A stretch of DNA of 64,000 nucleotides from Deinococcus radiophilus (GCF_020889625.1 NZ_CP086382.1:124001-188000), one strand, 5' to 3'. Positions 1 to 11,804 are shown, counted from the first letter of the stretch. Numbers and translations: made by a program. The notes: generated by a model from the letters alone, not told the origin.

Positions 1-2440
<2,440 letters not shown>

Positions 2441-2467
2441 GCCCATTTCATTCTGCAAGGAGCCTCC

Positions 2468-2695
2468 ATGCCTTCACACGCTGACCCTCAATTGCCCACC
2501 TTGACCTTCAATGGCGACCCCTACCCCCTGACCCCCGGTCTCACGCTGCTGGAACTCCTGCGGCAACTGGACCAGGAGCCGGCGCGCGTGGCGGCAGCCG
2601 TCAATGACGACTTTTACGCTGCGGGCCACCTGCCTGACCGTGAACTCTGCCCCGGCGACGTGGTGGATGTGGTGCGGATGATGGTGGGGGGATAG
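2468..2695 (+). CDS. thiS: Sulfur carrier protein ThiS
   Basis: Small ubiquitin-like sulfur carrier (75 aa) ending in the essential Gly-Gly, whose C-terminal thiocarboxylate donates sulfur to ThiG for thiazole formation. The beta-grasp pattern and the ending DVVRMMVGG are typical. AAGGAG lies 6 bases before the ATG. It sits 27 bp after thiE and 85 bp before thiG, the standard ThiS-ThiG pairing. No ThiF or adenylating enzyme is seen in the window, so the activating enzyme (often MoeB/ThiF) must be encoded elsewhere. Confidence 0.93.
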   Translation: MPSHADPQLPTLTFNGDPYPLTPGLTLLELLRQLDQEPARVAAAVNDDFYAAGHLPDRELCPGDVVDVVRMMVGG

Positions 2696-2780
2696 CGGCG
2701 CGGACAGACCAGAAGGTGGAGGCGGGGAGACCTGAGCCCGTGTGATCCGCCGTCGGTCCTCACTTCAAGGAGCTGAATCC

Positions 2781-3578
2781 ATGACTGATCAACTTATGAT
2801 TGCCGACCAACCCTTCCCCAGCCGTCTGATGCTAGGCACTGGCAAATATCCTGACTTCACCGTGATGCGTGAGGCCATTGAGGCCAGCGGGGCGCAGATC
2901 GTGACCGTTTCTATTCGCCGGGTAGAGCTGAGAAGTGCTGGGCATGACGGCCTGCTGGAGGCACTGGACTGGGACCGCTACCAGCTGCTTCCCAACACTG
3001 CCGGATGCCGCACGGCTGAAGAAGCCCTGCGGGTGGCCCGGCTGGCCCGCGCCGTGACCGGGACCAACTGGGTCAAGCTGGAAGTCATTCCTGACCCGCG
3101 TTACCTGCTGCCTGATCCGGTGGGTACCCTGCGGGCCGCTGAAGTACTCTGCGCCGAGGGCTTTACCGTGTTGCCTTATGTGCAGCCCGACGCGGTGCTG
3201 GCGCGTGAGCTAGAGCGTGTGGGCTGCGCCACCGTAATGCCACTCGCCTCACCCATCGGGTCCGGACGGGGACTGCTGACGGCCCCGCTGATCCGCACCG
3301 TGCTGGACGGGGCCAGCGTGCCGGTTGTGGTGGACGCTGGCTTGGGCGTCCCCAGTGAAGCGGCGGCAGCGATGGAACTGGGCGCAGACGCCGTGCTGGT
3401 CAACACTGCTGTGGCGGAGGCCCGTGACCCGGTGGCGATGGCCCAGGCCTTTGCGCTTGGCGTACAGGCGGGCCGCGCCGGGTATCGGGCGGGCCGCATG
3501 GGGGTGCGCGACACCGCCAGCCCCAGCAGTCCGCAGATGGGCGTGGTGCGCCTGCCCGACCCGGAGGTTCCAGTCTGA
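2781..3578 (+). CDS. thiG: Thiazole synthase ThiG
   Basis: Builds the thiazole phosphate ring from deoxyxylulose phosphate, the ThiS thiocarboxylate and dehydroglycine. 265 aa, normal length. The start at 2781 is chosen over an upstream GTG because AAGGAG sits 7 bases before it and the family-like N-terminus ([14 protein letters not shown]) follows soon after. The Schiff-base lysine is the K of NWVKLEVI; the segments [12 protein letters not shown] and [12 protein letters not shown] are family hallmarks. Its stop codon overlaps the probable thiO initiation region. Confidence 0.95.
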   Translation: MTDQLMIADQPFPSRLMLGTGKYPDFTVMREAIEASGAQIVTVSIRRVELRSAGHDGLLEALDWDRYQLLPNTAGCRTAEEALRVARLARAVTGTNWVKLEVIPDPRYLLPDPVGTLRAAEVLCAEGFTVLPYVQPDAVLARELERVGCATVMPLASPIGSGRGLLTAPLIRTVLDGASVPVVVDAGLGVPSEAAAAMELGADAVLVNTAVAEARDPVAMAQAFALGVQAGRAGYRAGRMGVRDTASPSSPQMGVVRLPDPEVPV

Positions 3579-3583
3579 TCGCC

Positions 3584-4462
3584 GTGGTGGGCGCGGGCCT
3601 GATCGGGTCAGCGGTGGCCTGGCAACTGACCCAGGCCGGGGCCGAAGTGCTGGTGTTGGACGCAGGCCGGGCCGGGGCCGCCTGGAAAGCCGGTGCGGGA
3701 ATGCTTTCCCCCCAGGGAGAGCGCCTTGCAGGCACGCCGCTGGAGCAGGACGCGCAGACCAGCCTGAGCCTCTGGCCGGAGTTTGCCCACCGTCTGTCAA
3801 AGGGGGCTGGCTGGACGGTGCCGCTGACCTTTGGCGTAGAGCATCTGCAACCAGACCGCAGTGTCTATGTATGCCCACACGAAGCCCGCACCTGCCCGCC
3901 ACTGGTGGTGGCCGCGGCCCGAACTGGGCTGAACCTGCGCTGCGCCGAGGTGCAACGCCTCTTGCCAGTGCGCGGCGGGGTGCGGGTCTGCACCTCTGAG
4001 GGGGAGTTCTGCGCGGATCAGGTCGTGCTGGCCTGCGGTGTCTGGACACGGGCTTTCGGGGTTAAGGTGGCGGCGGTGCGCGGTCAGGCGGTGTTGCTAC
4101 AGACCCAGCCCGGCGCCCCAGCCCGCTTTGCGCCGCCTGGCGGGGGCCATGCTCGTTACGGCCTGGGCCGCCCGGACGGTTTATATATCGGGGCCACCGC
4201 GCGGGCAACCGACAGCCACCGCCCCAGCGTGCGCGAGCGCGGCTGGCTGCTGGGCGTAGCCAGTGAGCTGTTTGCGGATCAGGCATGGCCCCAGTGCTGG
4301 GCGCGTGACCTGGTGGGGCTGCGGCCAGTCAATCCTTTTGGCCCGCCGCTGGTGGCGCCACATCCCACCCTGCCGCGTGTCACGGTGGCCACCGGGCATG
4401 GGCGGCACGGCGCACTGCTGGCCCCACTGACAGCCCGCCGGGTGGCGGAGCTGGTGCTGTGA
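3584..4462 (+). CDS. thiO: Glycine oxidase ThiO (FAD-dependent)
   Basis: Oxidises glycine to the iminoacetate used by ThiG. It is a DAO-type flavoprotein: the N-terminal Rossmann [10 protein letters not shown] binds FAD and the C-terminal [11 protein letters not shown] and [12 protein letters not shown] segments fit the family. The GTG at 3584 is the first canonical start but would delete the first beta strand, giving MVGAGLIG. Codons 3575-3583 (CTG ATC GCC) in the same frame complete the strand, and a GGAGG at 3563-3567 lies 7 bases before the CTG. Initiation at CTG or ATC is therefore likely. The gene is tightly coupled to thiG and followed by thiD. Confidence 0.9.
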   Translation: MVGAGLIGSAVAWQLTQAGAEVLVLDAGRAGAAWKAGAGMLSPQGERLAGTPLEQDAQTSLSLWPEFAHRLSKGAGWTVPLTFGVEHLQPDRSVYVCPHEARTCPPLVVAAARTGLNLRCAEVQRLLPVRGGVRVCTSEGEFCADQVVLACGVWTRAFGVKVAAVRGQAVLLQTQPGAPARFAPPGGGHARYGLGRPDGLYIGATARATDSHRPSVRERGWLLGVASELFADQAWPQCWARDLVGLRPVNPFGPPLVAPHPTLPRVTVATGHGRHGALLAPLTARRVAELVL

Positions 4463-4479
4463 CCACTTCAGGAGATGTA

Positions 4480-5271
4480 ATGAACCAACCAGAAACGGTG
4501 TCCCCGTCTAAACCCATCGTCCTGACCATCGCCGGGTCGGATTCAGGGGGTGGGGCCGGGATTCAGGCTGACCTCAAGACCTTCCAGGCGTTCGGGGTAT
4601 TCGGCACTTCGGCGCTCACGCTGATCACGGCCCAGAACACACTGGGTGTGCAGCAGGTTTATCCGTTGCCGCCGGAGATGATCGCCGCGCAGATTGAGGC
4701 GGTGCTGTCCGATCTGCCGCCCCAGGCGATCAAGATCGGGGCGCTGGGCCAGGCCGACATCATTGGTGCGGTGGCGGAAGCGCTACGCGGCGTGGATGTT
4801 CCGGTCATTCTGGACCCGGTCATGGTGGCCAAGGGGGGCGCGTCACTGCTCGACCCGGCAGCCACCAAGGCGCTGATTCACGGTTTGCTGCCGCTGGCGA
4901 CCCTGGTCACGCCCAATCTGCCGGAAGCCGAGGCACTGGGCACGGCGCTGGACGGCAAGAATGTGCTGCTGAAAGGAGGTCACGCGGCAGGAGAGACCGT
5001 GATGGACTGCCTGCGCTGGCAGGGTCAGGCGTCCCTTTTGACTGCTCCCCGTCAGTACACCCGCCACACCCACGGCACCGGGTGTACCCTCTCGGCGGCG
5101 ATTGCGGCAGGGCTGGCGCTGGGGTTGGAGTTGCCACAGGCGGTCGCTGATGCACATGCCTATGTGGCCCGTGCCATCGCCGCTGCGCCGGGGCTGGGCA
5201 GAGGACACGGACCCCTGGAGCATGCGGTCAGGCCAGAGAGAATTGGGATAGATTCGGCGGCTGAAAGGTGA
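4480..5271 (+). CDS. thiD: Hydroxymethylpyrimidine (phosphate) kinase ThiD
   Basis: Phosphorylates HMP and HMP phosphate to the pyrophosphate used by ThiE. 263 aa, normal length. Ribokinase-fold motifs include [18 protein letters not shown] at the N-terminus and the anion-hole/catalytic [14 protein letters not shown] near the C-terminus. The ATG at 4480 is chosen because GGAG precedes it by 5 bases; an in-frame GTG at 4459 overlapping the thiO stop is the alternative. It is the last gene of the thi operon. The 181 bp that follow show no clear terminator. Confidence 0.94.
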   Translation: MNQPETVSPSKPIVLTIAGSDSGGGAGIQADLKTFQAFGVFGTSALTLITAQNTLGVQQVYPLPPEMIAAQIEAVLSDLPPQAIKIGALGQADIIGAVAEALRGVDVPVILDPVMVAKGGASLLDPAATKALIHGLLPLATLVTPNLPEAEALGTALDGKNVLLKGGHAAGETVMDCLRWQGQASLLTAPRQYTRHTHGTGCTLSAAIAAGLALGLELPQAVADAHAYVARAIAAAPGLGRGHGPLEHAVRPERIGIDSAAER

Positions 5272-5452
5272 CTGCGCCTGCCGAGCGACCGGCATAGAAG
5301 GTCGGCCACGGCACGTCGGCACCGGATGGCAGTCATGCTGGACAGCGGTAGGCGTTCTGCCAGGAGGCGTGCCGGACAGCAAGCAAGCCTCGCCTGCAAG
5401 GTATGTTGTTCTGAAGCGGCCTCAAGTCCATCTCACCCCAAGGGAGTCAACC

Positions 5453-6010
5453 ATGACTGTTCCTGTTCAATTCACTGTCAATGGTCAGGAGTATGACCTT
5501 CAGATCGACCCCCGCACCACGGTCCTCGATGCGCTCCGCGACAAGCTGGGCATCATGTCACCCAAGAAAGGCTGTGACCACGGTCAGTGTGGAGCTTGCA
5601 CCGTCTTGGTCGGTGAGCGCCGGGTGCTGTCTTGCCTGTGTCTGGCCGCCTCCTACGACGGCGCGGACATCGTAACCGCCGAGGGACTGGGCACGGTTGA
5701 TGAGCTGGGCGAGATGCAGCAGGCCTTTTTGGAGCACGATGGGTTTCAGTGCGGATACTGCACGCCAGGACAGATCTGCTCGGCCGTGGGCATGTTGCAC
5801 GAGTACCAGGCGGGAATGCCCAGCCATGTGACCCCCGACGTCAACGCCTCTTTTGAACTGACCGACGGTGAAATCCGCGAGCGGATGAGCGGAAATCTGT
5901 GCCGCTGCGGGGCTTATGTCAATATCGTGGCGGCCATTCGTGAAGTGGCCGACTCGCAAACGGCGCAGGCGGCACAGCCACTGCCCGTCCCAGAAAAGGT
6001 GACGCCATGA
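5453..6010 (+). CDS. Aldehyde oxidoreductase, 2Fe-2S subunit (PaoA/YagT-like)
   Basis: Small subunit of a xanthine-oxidase-family molybdoenzyme; carries two [2Fe-2S] clusters that pass electrons from the molybdenum centre to FAD. 185 aa. The plant-type cluster uses Cys41, 46, 49 and 61; the second uses Cys100, 103, 150 and 152. AGGGAG lies 6 bases before the chosen ATG. E. coli PaoA begins with a Tat signal for export; here neither the chosen start nor the open frame upstream encodes one, so this complex is probably cytoplasmic. It overlaps the next gene by ATGA. Confidence 0.9.
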   Translation: MTVPVQFTVNGQEYDLQIDPRTTVLDALRDKLGIMSPKKGCDHGQCGACTVLVGERRVLSCLCLAASYDGADIVTAEGLGTVDELGEMQQAFLEHDGFQCGYCTPGQICSAVGMLHEYQAGMPSHVTPDVNASFELTDGEIRERMSGNLCRCGAYVNIVAAIREVADSQTAQAAQPLPVPEKVTP

Positions 6011-7020
6011 AGCTGTTCGACTATCAGCGGGCGCACAGCGTCCAGGGAGCACTGGACGCCATCGCGCCGCAGGGAGCCTTTCTGGCGGGGGGCACCAATC
6101 TGCTGGATCATCTCAAGCTGGGGATTCGGGAGGTGGAGCAACTGGTGGACGTGTCGCGCCTGGATCTGACCGACATCAGTGAATTGCCTGACGGGGGGGT
6201 CAGGGTCGGTGCCCTGGTCAGAAACAGTGCCATGGCAGCCCACCCGCTGATCCGTCGGAAGTATCCATTTCTATCGGAGGCATTGCTGGCCGGGGCTTCG
6301 GGCCAACTGCGGAACATGGCGACCACCGGCGGAAATCTGCTGCAGCGCACCCGCTGCGTGTACTTTCAGGACCTCACCACTCCCTGTAACAAGCGTGAGC
6401 CGGGGACAGGCTGTTCGGCCCGGGAAGGGTACGGGAAGTACAACGCCATTTTTGGCACCTCGGACGCCTGCGTGGCGGTTCATCCATCCGACATGTGCGT
6501 GCCGCTTGCGGCGCTGGACGCTGTGGTCGTCACAGCAAGCCAGCAGGGTGAACGGCGGATTCCCTTTGCGGAGTTTCACCGTCTGCCGGGTGAGACGCCA
6601 CACCTCGATACCAACCTGAGGGCCGGAGAACTGATTACAGCCGTCGAAATTCCGCCGCTGCCTACGGCAGCCCGTTCGACATACCGCAAGGTACGCGAGC
6701 GGTCCTCCTACGCTTTTGCGCTGGTGTCGGTGGCGGCAACTCTGCAAGTTGAAGGTGGGCAGGTCAAGGAGGTGCGCCTGGCGTTCGGCGGCTGCGCCCA
6801 CAAGCCCTGGCGGGCGCAGCAGGCCGAGGCCTATTTGACGGGCCAACCGGCCACCGCTGAGCATTTCCGGGCGGCCGCCGAAGCGGAGCTGGCTGGGGCC
6901 AGGGTGGGCCAAGAGAACGCTTTCAAGGTGCCGATGCTGCGCAATACGGTGATATCGGTGCTCGAAGAACTGGTACAGGGCCGCAGTGCCGAGCGCCGCG
7001 CCGGGGAGGGAAACGCATGA
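6007..7020 (+). CDS. Aldehyde oxidoreductase, FAD and 4Fe-4S subunit (PaoB/YagS-like)
   Basis: Medium subunit, 337 aa, of the CO-dehydrogenase flavoprotein family. FAD-binding segments AGGTNLLDHLKLG (27-39) and TTGGNLLQRTRC are present. The insert with Cys117, Cys127, Cys136 and Cys155 matches the extra [4Fe-4S] cluster typical of PaoB, which most xanthine dehydrogenases lack. The ATGA overlaps with both neighbours indicate one transcript and stoichiometric production of the three subunits. Confidence 0.9.
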   Translation: MKLFDYQRAHSVQGALDAIAPQGAFLAGGTNLLDHLKLGIREVEQLVDVSRLDLTDISELPDGGVRVGALVRNSAMAAHPLIRRKYPFLSEALLAGASGQLRNMATTGGNLLQRTRCVYFQDLTTPCNKREPGTGCSAREGYGKYNAIFGTSDACVAVHPSDMCVPLAALDAVVVTASQQGERRIPFAEFHRLPGETPHLDTNLRAGELITAVEIPPLPTAARSTYRKVRERSSYAFALVSVAATLQVEGGQVKEVRLAFGGCAHKPWRAQQAEAYLTGQPATAEHFRAAAEAELAGARVGQENAFKVPMLRNTVISVLEELVQGRSAERRAGEGNA

Positions 7021-9146
7021 CCACTGCCAAGCAAGCGCCGAGAGCGAACAGTGTCGGGCAAGACCGGATACGTAAAGACGGGCCGCTCAAAGTCACCGGA
7101 ACGGCCCCTTATGCCTACGAACAACCTGTCAAGAACCCGGCCTACCTGTTTGCGCTGACCTCCACCATCGCCAAGGGCAAAATCAAATCCATCGACGTGG
7201 CCGCGGCCCTGGCTGTGCCAGGCGTGCTGGAAGTCATGACGCACGAAAACGCCCCGAACCTGTTTGCCAAGACCGACAACGAGTTGTACATCCTGCAGAA
7301 CAACGAGGTGCATTATTTCGGCGAGTACATCGGTGCCGTGGTGGCCGAAACGCCAGAGATCGCCCGTCACGCTGCTGGCCTGGTGAGGGTGGAATACGGT
7401 GCCGAGCCGCACGACACGCACTTCCGGCCCGATCACCCTGAACGTTACGATCCCAGAAGGATCAATACCGGAATACCGTCCAACTCCAGTCAGGGCGATG
7501 TGGAGCAGGGGCTAGCTGAGGCTGACGCTGTGGTGGACGAGATCTATACCACTCCCTACGAGCACCACAACCCGATGGAAATGCACTCGGTGATCGCCCA
7601 GTGGGACAAAGAACGCCTGGACAGGGTGCTGGGTCTGCTGGGTGATCGGCCACATCTGCTGATTCACGATGCCTCGCAGGGGGTGGCCTTCGAACGGCTG
7701 ATGCTGGCTCCGGTGCTGGGATTGTTGCCGCAGCAGATCGAAATCAATTCGCCGTATGTGGGCGGGGCCTTCGGTTCCAAGGGCATTCCGCACGCCCAGG
7801 TGATGCTGGCGGTCATGGCCGCCAAGCTGCTGCCGGGCCGCCCGGTCAAGTACATGCTGACCCGTCAGCAGATGTTCCGCTCGGTGGGCCACCGCTTGAC
7901 CACCCACCAACGTTTCCGGCTGGGTGCGCAGTCGGACGGTACCCTGACTGCCATTGCTCATGACGTGCAGCAGAGCAGCAGCCGCCTGAAGCAGTTCGCT
8001 GAGCAGACTGTCAATGCCACCCGGCATCTGTACGCCGCGCCCCACCGTGAGACCAGCACCCGGATGGTGCCCCTCGACATCGGCCCGGCCACCTTCATGC
8101 GGGCGCCCGGTGAGTTCCCTGGGATGTTCGCGCAGGAAACGGCGATGGACGAACTGGCGGTGAAGTTGGGCCTGGACCCCATCGAGTTACGGTTGCGTAA
8201 CAAGCCCAGCACCGACCCCGAAAGCGGCAAGCCCCACTCCAGTCATCACTTGGACGAGTGTTTCAGTGAAGGAGCCAGGCTGTTTGGGTGGGATCAGCGA
8301 CGCAGCGCGCCGCGCAGCCGCCAGGAAGGCGAGTGGCTGTACGGCATGGGGGTGGCCAGCGCCAGCTACCCCAAACAGATGACCTTGGCCACCAAAGCCA
8401 GCGTGAAGTTTGAAGGAGGCAAGTATCACGTGGCGATTGCTGCGGCTGACCTGGGGACCGGTACCTGGACCACCCTGACCCAGATCGCCGCCGACGCCCT
8501 GCAGGTGGGCGAGGAAGATATCGCGCTTCAGATCGGACACACTGATCTCCCGGTGGCCTATCTGGCGGGCGGCTCTACCGGCACCTACAACTGGGGCAGT
8601 GCGGTGATGGTGGCTGCTGTGAACTTCCGGAGCAAATACGGTGAACACCCCAAGGAAGGCGACGAGGCACAGGGCGGTACCCACTACCCCGACGAGGCCA
8701 AGCAGTACGTGATGGACGCTTACGGAGCCCATTTTGCTGAAGTCAAGGTCAGTACCGTTACCGGCGAAGTGCGCGTGACCCGCATGCTGGGTGTGTATGA
8801 CCCAGGCCGCATCATCAACCCCCGCACCGCCAACTCGCAGTTCATCGGGGGGATGACCATGGGGATTTCCGCCGCGCTCCACGAGGAAAGTTACCTGGAT
8901 TCACGCTTCGGGCATGTCGTCAACAGCGACTTTGCGGGTTATCACATCGCTGCCAATGCCGACGCCCCTGATGTGCAGGCCTGCTGGGTCGAACATCCTG
9001 ATCCCATGTTCGGCCCGACTGGTGCCAAGGGCATCGGCGAGATCGGAATCGTAGGTGTGCCGGCCGCCATTGGCAACGCGATTTATAACGCCACCGGGAA
9101 AAGGCTCCGCCAGCTGCCGTTCACGCCGGACAAATTGCTTGACTAG
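7017..9146 (+). CDS. Aldehyde oxidoreductase, molybdopterin subunit (PaoC/YagR-like)
   Basis: Catalytic subunit, 709 aa, that binds the molybdenum cofactor and oxidises aldehydes or related N-heterocycles to acids. The N-terminal RIRKDGPLKVTGTAPYAYE start of the family, the glycine-rich SPYVGGAFGSKG and the C-terminal GAKGIGEIGIVG with the catalytic glutamate are visible. The operon lacks a PaoD/XdhC-type cofactor maturation chaperone in this window. The substrate cannot be told from sequence. The gene is followed by a good terminator hairpin. Confidence 0.9.
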   Translation: MTTAKQAPRANSVGQDRIRKDGPLKVTGTAPYAYEQPVKNPAYLFALTSTIAKGKIKSIDVAAALAVPGVLEVMTHENAPNLFAKTDNELYILQNNEVHYFGEYIGAVVAETPEIARHAAGLVRVEYGAEPHDTHFRPDHPERYDPRRINTGIPSNSSQGDVEQGLAEADAVVDEIYTTPYEHHNPMEMHSVIAQWDKERLDRVLGLLGDRPHLLIHDASQGVAFERLMLAPVLGLLPQQIEINSPYVGGAFGSKGIPHAQVMLAVMAAKLLPGRPVKYMLTRQQMFRSVGHRLTTHQRFRLGAQSDGTLTAIAHDVQQSSSRLKQFAEQTVNATRHLYAAPHRETSTRMVPLDIGPATFMRAPGEFPGMFAQETAMDELAVKLGLDPIELRLRNKPSTDPESGKPHSSHHLDECFSEGARLFGWDQRRSAPRSRQEGEWLYGMGVASASYPKQMTLATKASVKFEGGKYHVAIAAADLGTGTWTTLTQIAADALQVGEEDIALQIGHTDLPVAYLAGGSTGTYNWGSAVMVAAVNFRSKYGEHPKEGDEAQGGTHYPDEAKQYVMDAYGAHFAEVKVSTVTGEVRVTRMLGVYDPGRIINPRTANSQFIGGMTMGISAALHEESYLDSRFGHVVNSDFAGYHIAANADAPDVQACWVEHPDPMFGPTGAKGIGEIGIVGVPAAIGNAIYNATGKRLRQLPFTPDKLLD

Positions 9147-9157
9147 AGCCGGTCCGG

Positions 9158-9193
9158 AAAAGAATGGAGATGCGGCCACCTCCACTCTTTTAT
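9158..9193 (+). terminator. Rho-independent terminator after the aldehyde oxidoreductase operon
   Basis: Arms AAAAGAATGGAG (9158-9169) and CTCCACTCTTTT (9180-9191) pair with a single mismatch around a 10-base loop, ending in four T residues. The A-rich left arm makes it potentially bidirectional. Confidence 0.75.
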
Positions 9194-9270
9194 GCGAGCA
9201 GGGCGAGTAGACACGGAGGCCGCTAGGTCCCAAGTCCCATGTTCCGGATGACCTCTAGTGGCTGGGCCAT

Positions 9271-9303
9271 AAAAAAGCCATCCTGGACGGAGCTGGGATG
9301 GCT
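9271..9303 (-). terminator. Rho-independent terminator of the FMN reductase gene
   Basis: Read on the minus strand, AGCCATCC and GGATGGCT (9276-9283 and 9296-9303) form a perfect 8-bp stem followed by six T residues. It lies 55 bp past the stop of the reductase gene. Confidence 0.85.
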
Positions 9304-9357
9304 TCTGCAGCAGGAGCAGGCGTGACCTGATCTTGCTCTTGCGGTGCAGGACCGACC

Positions 9358-9912
9358 TCAGCCCTGCAACTTGCGGGTCAGTTCGACCAGCGCTTCCAAC
9401 TGCTGACGGATGAACTTCTTGGTGTCCTCATTGGTCAGGTTGCCCTGCTCATCAAAGCTGTTCTGGGCCTGTGCCACCATCACTTCCGGCTGTTTGACGT
9501 CATGCACGTTCAGGAACACGAAGGTCTTGCGCAGGTCATATTGGGCGCGGGCCGTGGCGATTCCGCCGATGCTGGCTCCCATGACAGCGGCAGTTTTGCC
9601 CGCCCAGGAGTTGTTCCCATAAGGACGTGAAGCCCAGTCGATGGCGTTTTTTAGGACACCCGGAATGGTGTAGTTGTATTCCGGCGTGGCGAATACCACG
9701 GCGTCGGCAGCCTCAATTTTGGCTTTCAGGTCCTTGACCACCTGAGGGGGATCCTGTTCATGATCTTCGTTGAACAGAGGCAGCTCACCGATTTCTACGA
9801 TCTCGAAGGTGGTGCCCTCAGGCGTAAGTTCCTGCGCGGCACGGATCAGGGCCGTATTGTACGAGTTCTTGCGGAGACTGCCGGAAATGCCGATGATTTT
9901 GAGGTCTGCCAT
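9358..9912 (-). CDS. NAD(P)H-dependent FMN/quinone reductase (ChrR/YieF family)
   Basis: Flavodoxin-fold reductase, 184 aa, that uses bound FMN and NAD(P)H to reduce quinones, chromate or azo compounds by two electrons, limiting radical formation. The FMN phosphate loop SGSLRKNSYN (10-19) and the family signature PEYNYTIPGVLKNAIDW are present. TAGGAG lies 8 bases upstream of the ATG. It stands alone between two convergent or tandem units, with its own terminator and an upstream palindrome that may be an operator. The physiological substrate cannot be told from sequence. Confidence 0.88.
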   Translation of the reverse strand: MADLKIIGISGSLRKNSYNTALIRAAQELTPEGTTFEIVEIGELPLFNEDHEQDPPQVVKDLKAKIEAADAVVFATPEYNYTIPGVLKNAIDWASRPYGNNSWAGKTAAVMGASIGGIATARAQYDLRKTFVFLNVHDVKQPEVMVAQAQNSFDEQGNLTNEDTKKFIRQQLEALVELTRKLQG

Positions 9913-9980
9913 GGAGTTTCTCCTAAAAAGGAAAGCGGGCGAGAGGGAAATGCTGATCTGTGAGGGCCAGCACGGACGAT

Positions 9981-10001
9981 CTGCTTTGATTTATAAAGCA
10001 G
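9981..10001. promoter_or_regulatory. Palindrome overlapping the putative promoter of the FMN reductase gene
   Basis: CTGCTTT (9981-9987) and AAAGCAG (9995-10001) are perfect inverted arms around a 7-base AT centre. On the minus strand a -10-like TATAAA lies inside the palindrome with a weak TTATAC 17 bases further up. A repressor site for the reductase gene is plausible; the regulator is unknown. Confidence 0.45.
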
Positions 10002-10085
10002 TTCACTTTGCAGTATAAGACGATCTTGTGTGCCCAGCAAGGTTCAGGGCATTAGGGGGAGATTTATATTTGCGCGGGTCGGCAG

Positions 10086-11804
10086 CTATTCGTGCTCGTC
10101 ATTGGCCGCCAAGGCCTGCTCTACGTAGGGCCAGGCCAGGCCATAATTCGGGTCGTAGCGGCCCTGCCAGACCAGTGCCCAGCCCGAGCCGGTCTGTTTG
10201 GCTTCGCCGCTGCGCAGTGCTTGCTGGGCCTCGTTGGAGGTGATCCAGGCGGCGTAACGCAGGTCACGGCTGGACAGCCAGCTGCGTTCCCGGTAGGTCT
10301 CGATGACCTGCTGTCCCTCAGCATCGAGAGCAATCAGGACTGGAACTGCGGAACCACGCTGGGCGGCCAGTTCACTGGCGAGAGAGGCGTATTGCTGCTG
10401 CGAGCGCAGCTGCTGCGAGGGCAAGCTACGGTTGCGCTGCGGTATGGCGGCCTGCAGCTGCTCGGCGTAGTGGCGCTGAACCTGTGGGTCACTGGGCGAC
10501 TGACCCTGGCTGAGGAGGTCCATGGTCAACTGCGTGGCCTGTGCCCAGGCGGGCGGGACCGCCACATCATGCAGCTGGATCAGTTGCAGTGGACTGCGGC
10601 TCAGCGCAGCGGCTTCTGCCAGGTGGGGCAGTGGGGCCAGCAGATGGTAGACCCGGTCAAACAGGCCCATGGGGGTGGCAGGGAGGGTGGTGGCGATCAC
10701 GGTCAGGCCCTGCGCCGGGTGCGCGGCGATCTCGGTCATGCGCTGTGCCAGATGAGCGCGGCACAGACTGCTGGACAGCAGCAGACTGCCGGGCACCATC
10801 CCGGCCAGGCGTCCGGCACTGGCCCGTGAATGCAGCATCACCAGATGGCGTCCTGGCAGGATTCTCAGCTGCGCGGCCAGCTCAGCCAAGAACATGGGAG
10901 GGCCAGGAGGAGTGATTTGTAGGTCGGCCGGGGCGTGGGCCACGGCTGACATCGCCGCGCCACTGGGCAGGGGCAGGCCACTGGGCAAGGGCAGGGGCCG
11001 GAAGAGGCCTGACCAGACCGTCTCATAGGCCGGGAGCAGGATAACGGTCCAGCCGAACAGTGTCGCCGCATCAGCCAGCAGTGCAGTGACAGCGCCCCGG
11101 CGTCCTGGGGAGAGTGTTTCCAGGCCTTCCAGCAGCAGGGGACGGGTCAGCAGAGCCGGCAGTGCAGGCAGGTCCCACGACAGATGGGCGCTCAGGGTGG
11201 TCGTAAGCGCCTCAAGTGATCCCAGCTCGGCAGCGCCTCCCTGCCCCTGGGTGCGGAACAGTTCGCGCAGGCCCCAGCGTCCGCCCCAGGAGGCGGTTAC
11301 CCAATGAACCGGTTGCTGGTCCGCCAGGGCCAGACCGGCAGGCCAGCGCTGCTGTTCGGGCAGAGCCGGAAGTCGCCAGAGTCCTGGGTCAGTACCGCTC
11401 AGAGGGGCAGCGGGCCGCTCTAAGAAGGATTGCACCTGTTGCGCGTCTGAGACCAGCAGTCCGGCCAGCACACGGATGTACATTTCTTGCTGGGTATCAC
11501 TCAGGTGTGCCTGAGGCGGTGTGGGCAAGGTGTGGCGCGCTGCTTGCGCCTGGGCCAGCAACTCGGCGGCCGGAGGCACTTTCAGCTCACGGCGGGCCTC
11601 ACCGCTGTCCAGCAGACTGCCGCTACGGGCCAGCAGGGCGCGGGCCAATTCGGCCTCACCCAGACCGTAGGCCAGCCGCGCCGCACTGAGCGGGTGGCCT
11701 GGGTGCAGGGCCGCCAGTACGCGGGACAGTCTCAGATGGTAGTCCAGCAGTGCGCTCACCTGAGTCGACATCCCGGTGTGGTGCTCAGTTCCGGGCATGA
11801 CCAT
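10086..11804 (-). CDS. Degenerate Cas3-like (HD plus helicase) protein, catalytic residues lost
   Basis: 572-aa protein with no obvious standard annotation. Along its length it follows the layout of a type I Cas3, but every catalytic motif is eroded. Residues 16-60 sit where the HD nuclease should be but lack the HD pair. RVLAGLLVSDAQ (111-122) parallels the R-L-L-x-S-x-L-V-D-A-D segment. TASWGGRWGL (170-179) stands where Walker A (PTGxGKT) belongs. LLEGLETLSP (224-233) replaces the DEAH box. Residues 342-405 (LLSSSLCRAH, TVIATTL, DRVYHLLAPL) match the LST-x-MCPAH, VISTQL and VYRxLAPL helicase motifs. AAGGAGG precedes the ATG by 5 bases, and the gene overlaps the upstream Wzc-like gene by 20 bp. 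A regulatory or scaffold role is inferred. Confidence 0.6.
   Translation of the reverse strand: MVMPGTEHHTGMSTQVSALLDYHLRLSRVLAALHPGHPLSAARLAYGLGEAELARALLARSGSLLDSGEARRELKVPPAAELLAQAQAARHTLPTPPQAHLSDTQQEMYIRVLAGLLVSDAQQVQSFLERPAAPLSGTDPGLWRLPALPEQQRWPAGLALADQQPVHWVTASWGGRWGLRELFRTQGQGGAAELGSLEALTTTLSAHLSWDLPALPALLTRPLLLEGLETLSPGRRGAVTALLADAATLFGWTVILLPAYETVWSGLFRPLPLPSGLPLPSGAAMSAVAHAPADLQITPPGPPMFLAELAAQLRILPGRHLVMLHSRASAGRLAGMVPGSLLLSSSLCRAHLAQRMTEIAAHPAQGLTVIATTLPATPMGLFDRVYHLLAPLPHLAEAAALSRSPLQLIQLHDVAVPPAWAQATQLTMDLLSQGQSPSDPQVQRHYAEQLQAAIPQRNRSLPSQQLRSQQQYASLASELAAQRGSAVPVLIALDAEGQQVIETYRERSWLSSRDLRYAAWITSNEAQQALRSGEAKQTGSGWALVWQGRYDPNYGLAWPYVEQALAANDEHE

Noticed and set aside
10086..11804. 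A functional CRISPR-Cas locus
   Set aside because: No direct-repeat array or other cas gene is seen, and the Cas3-like motifs are degenerate.
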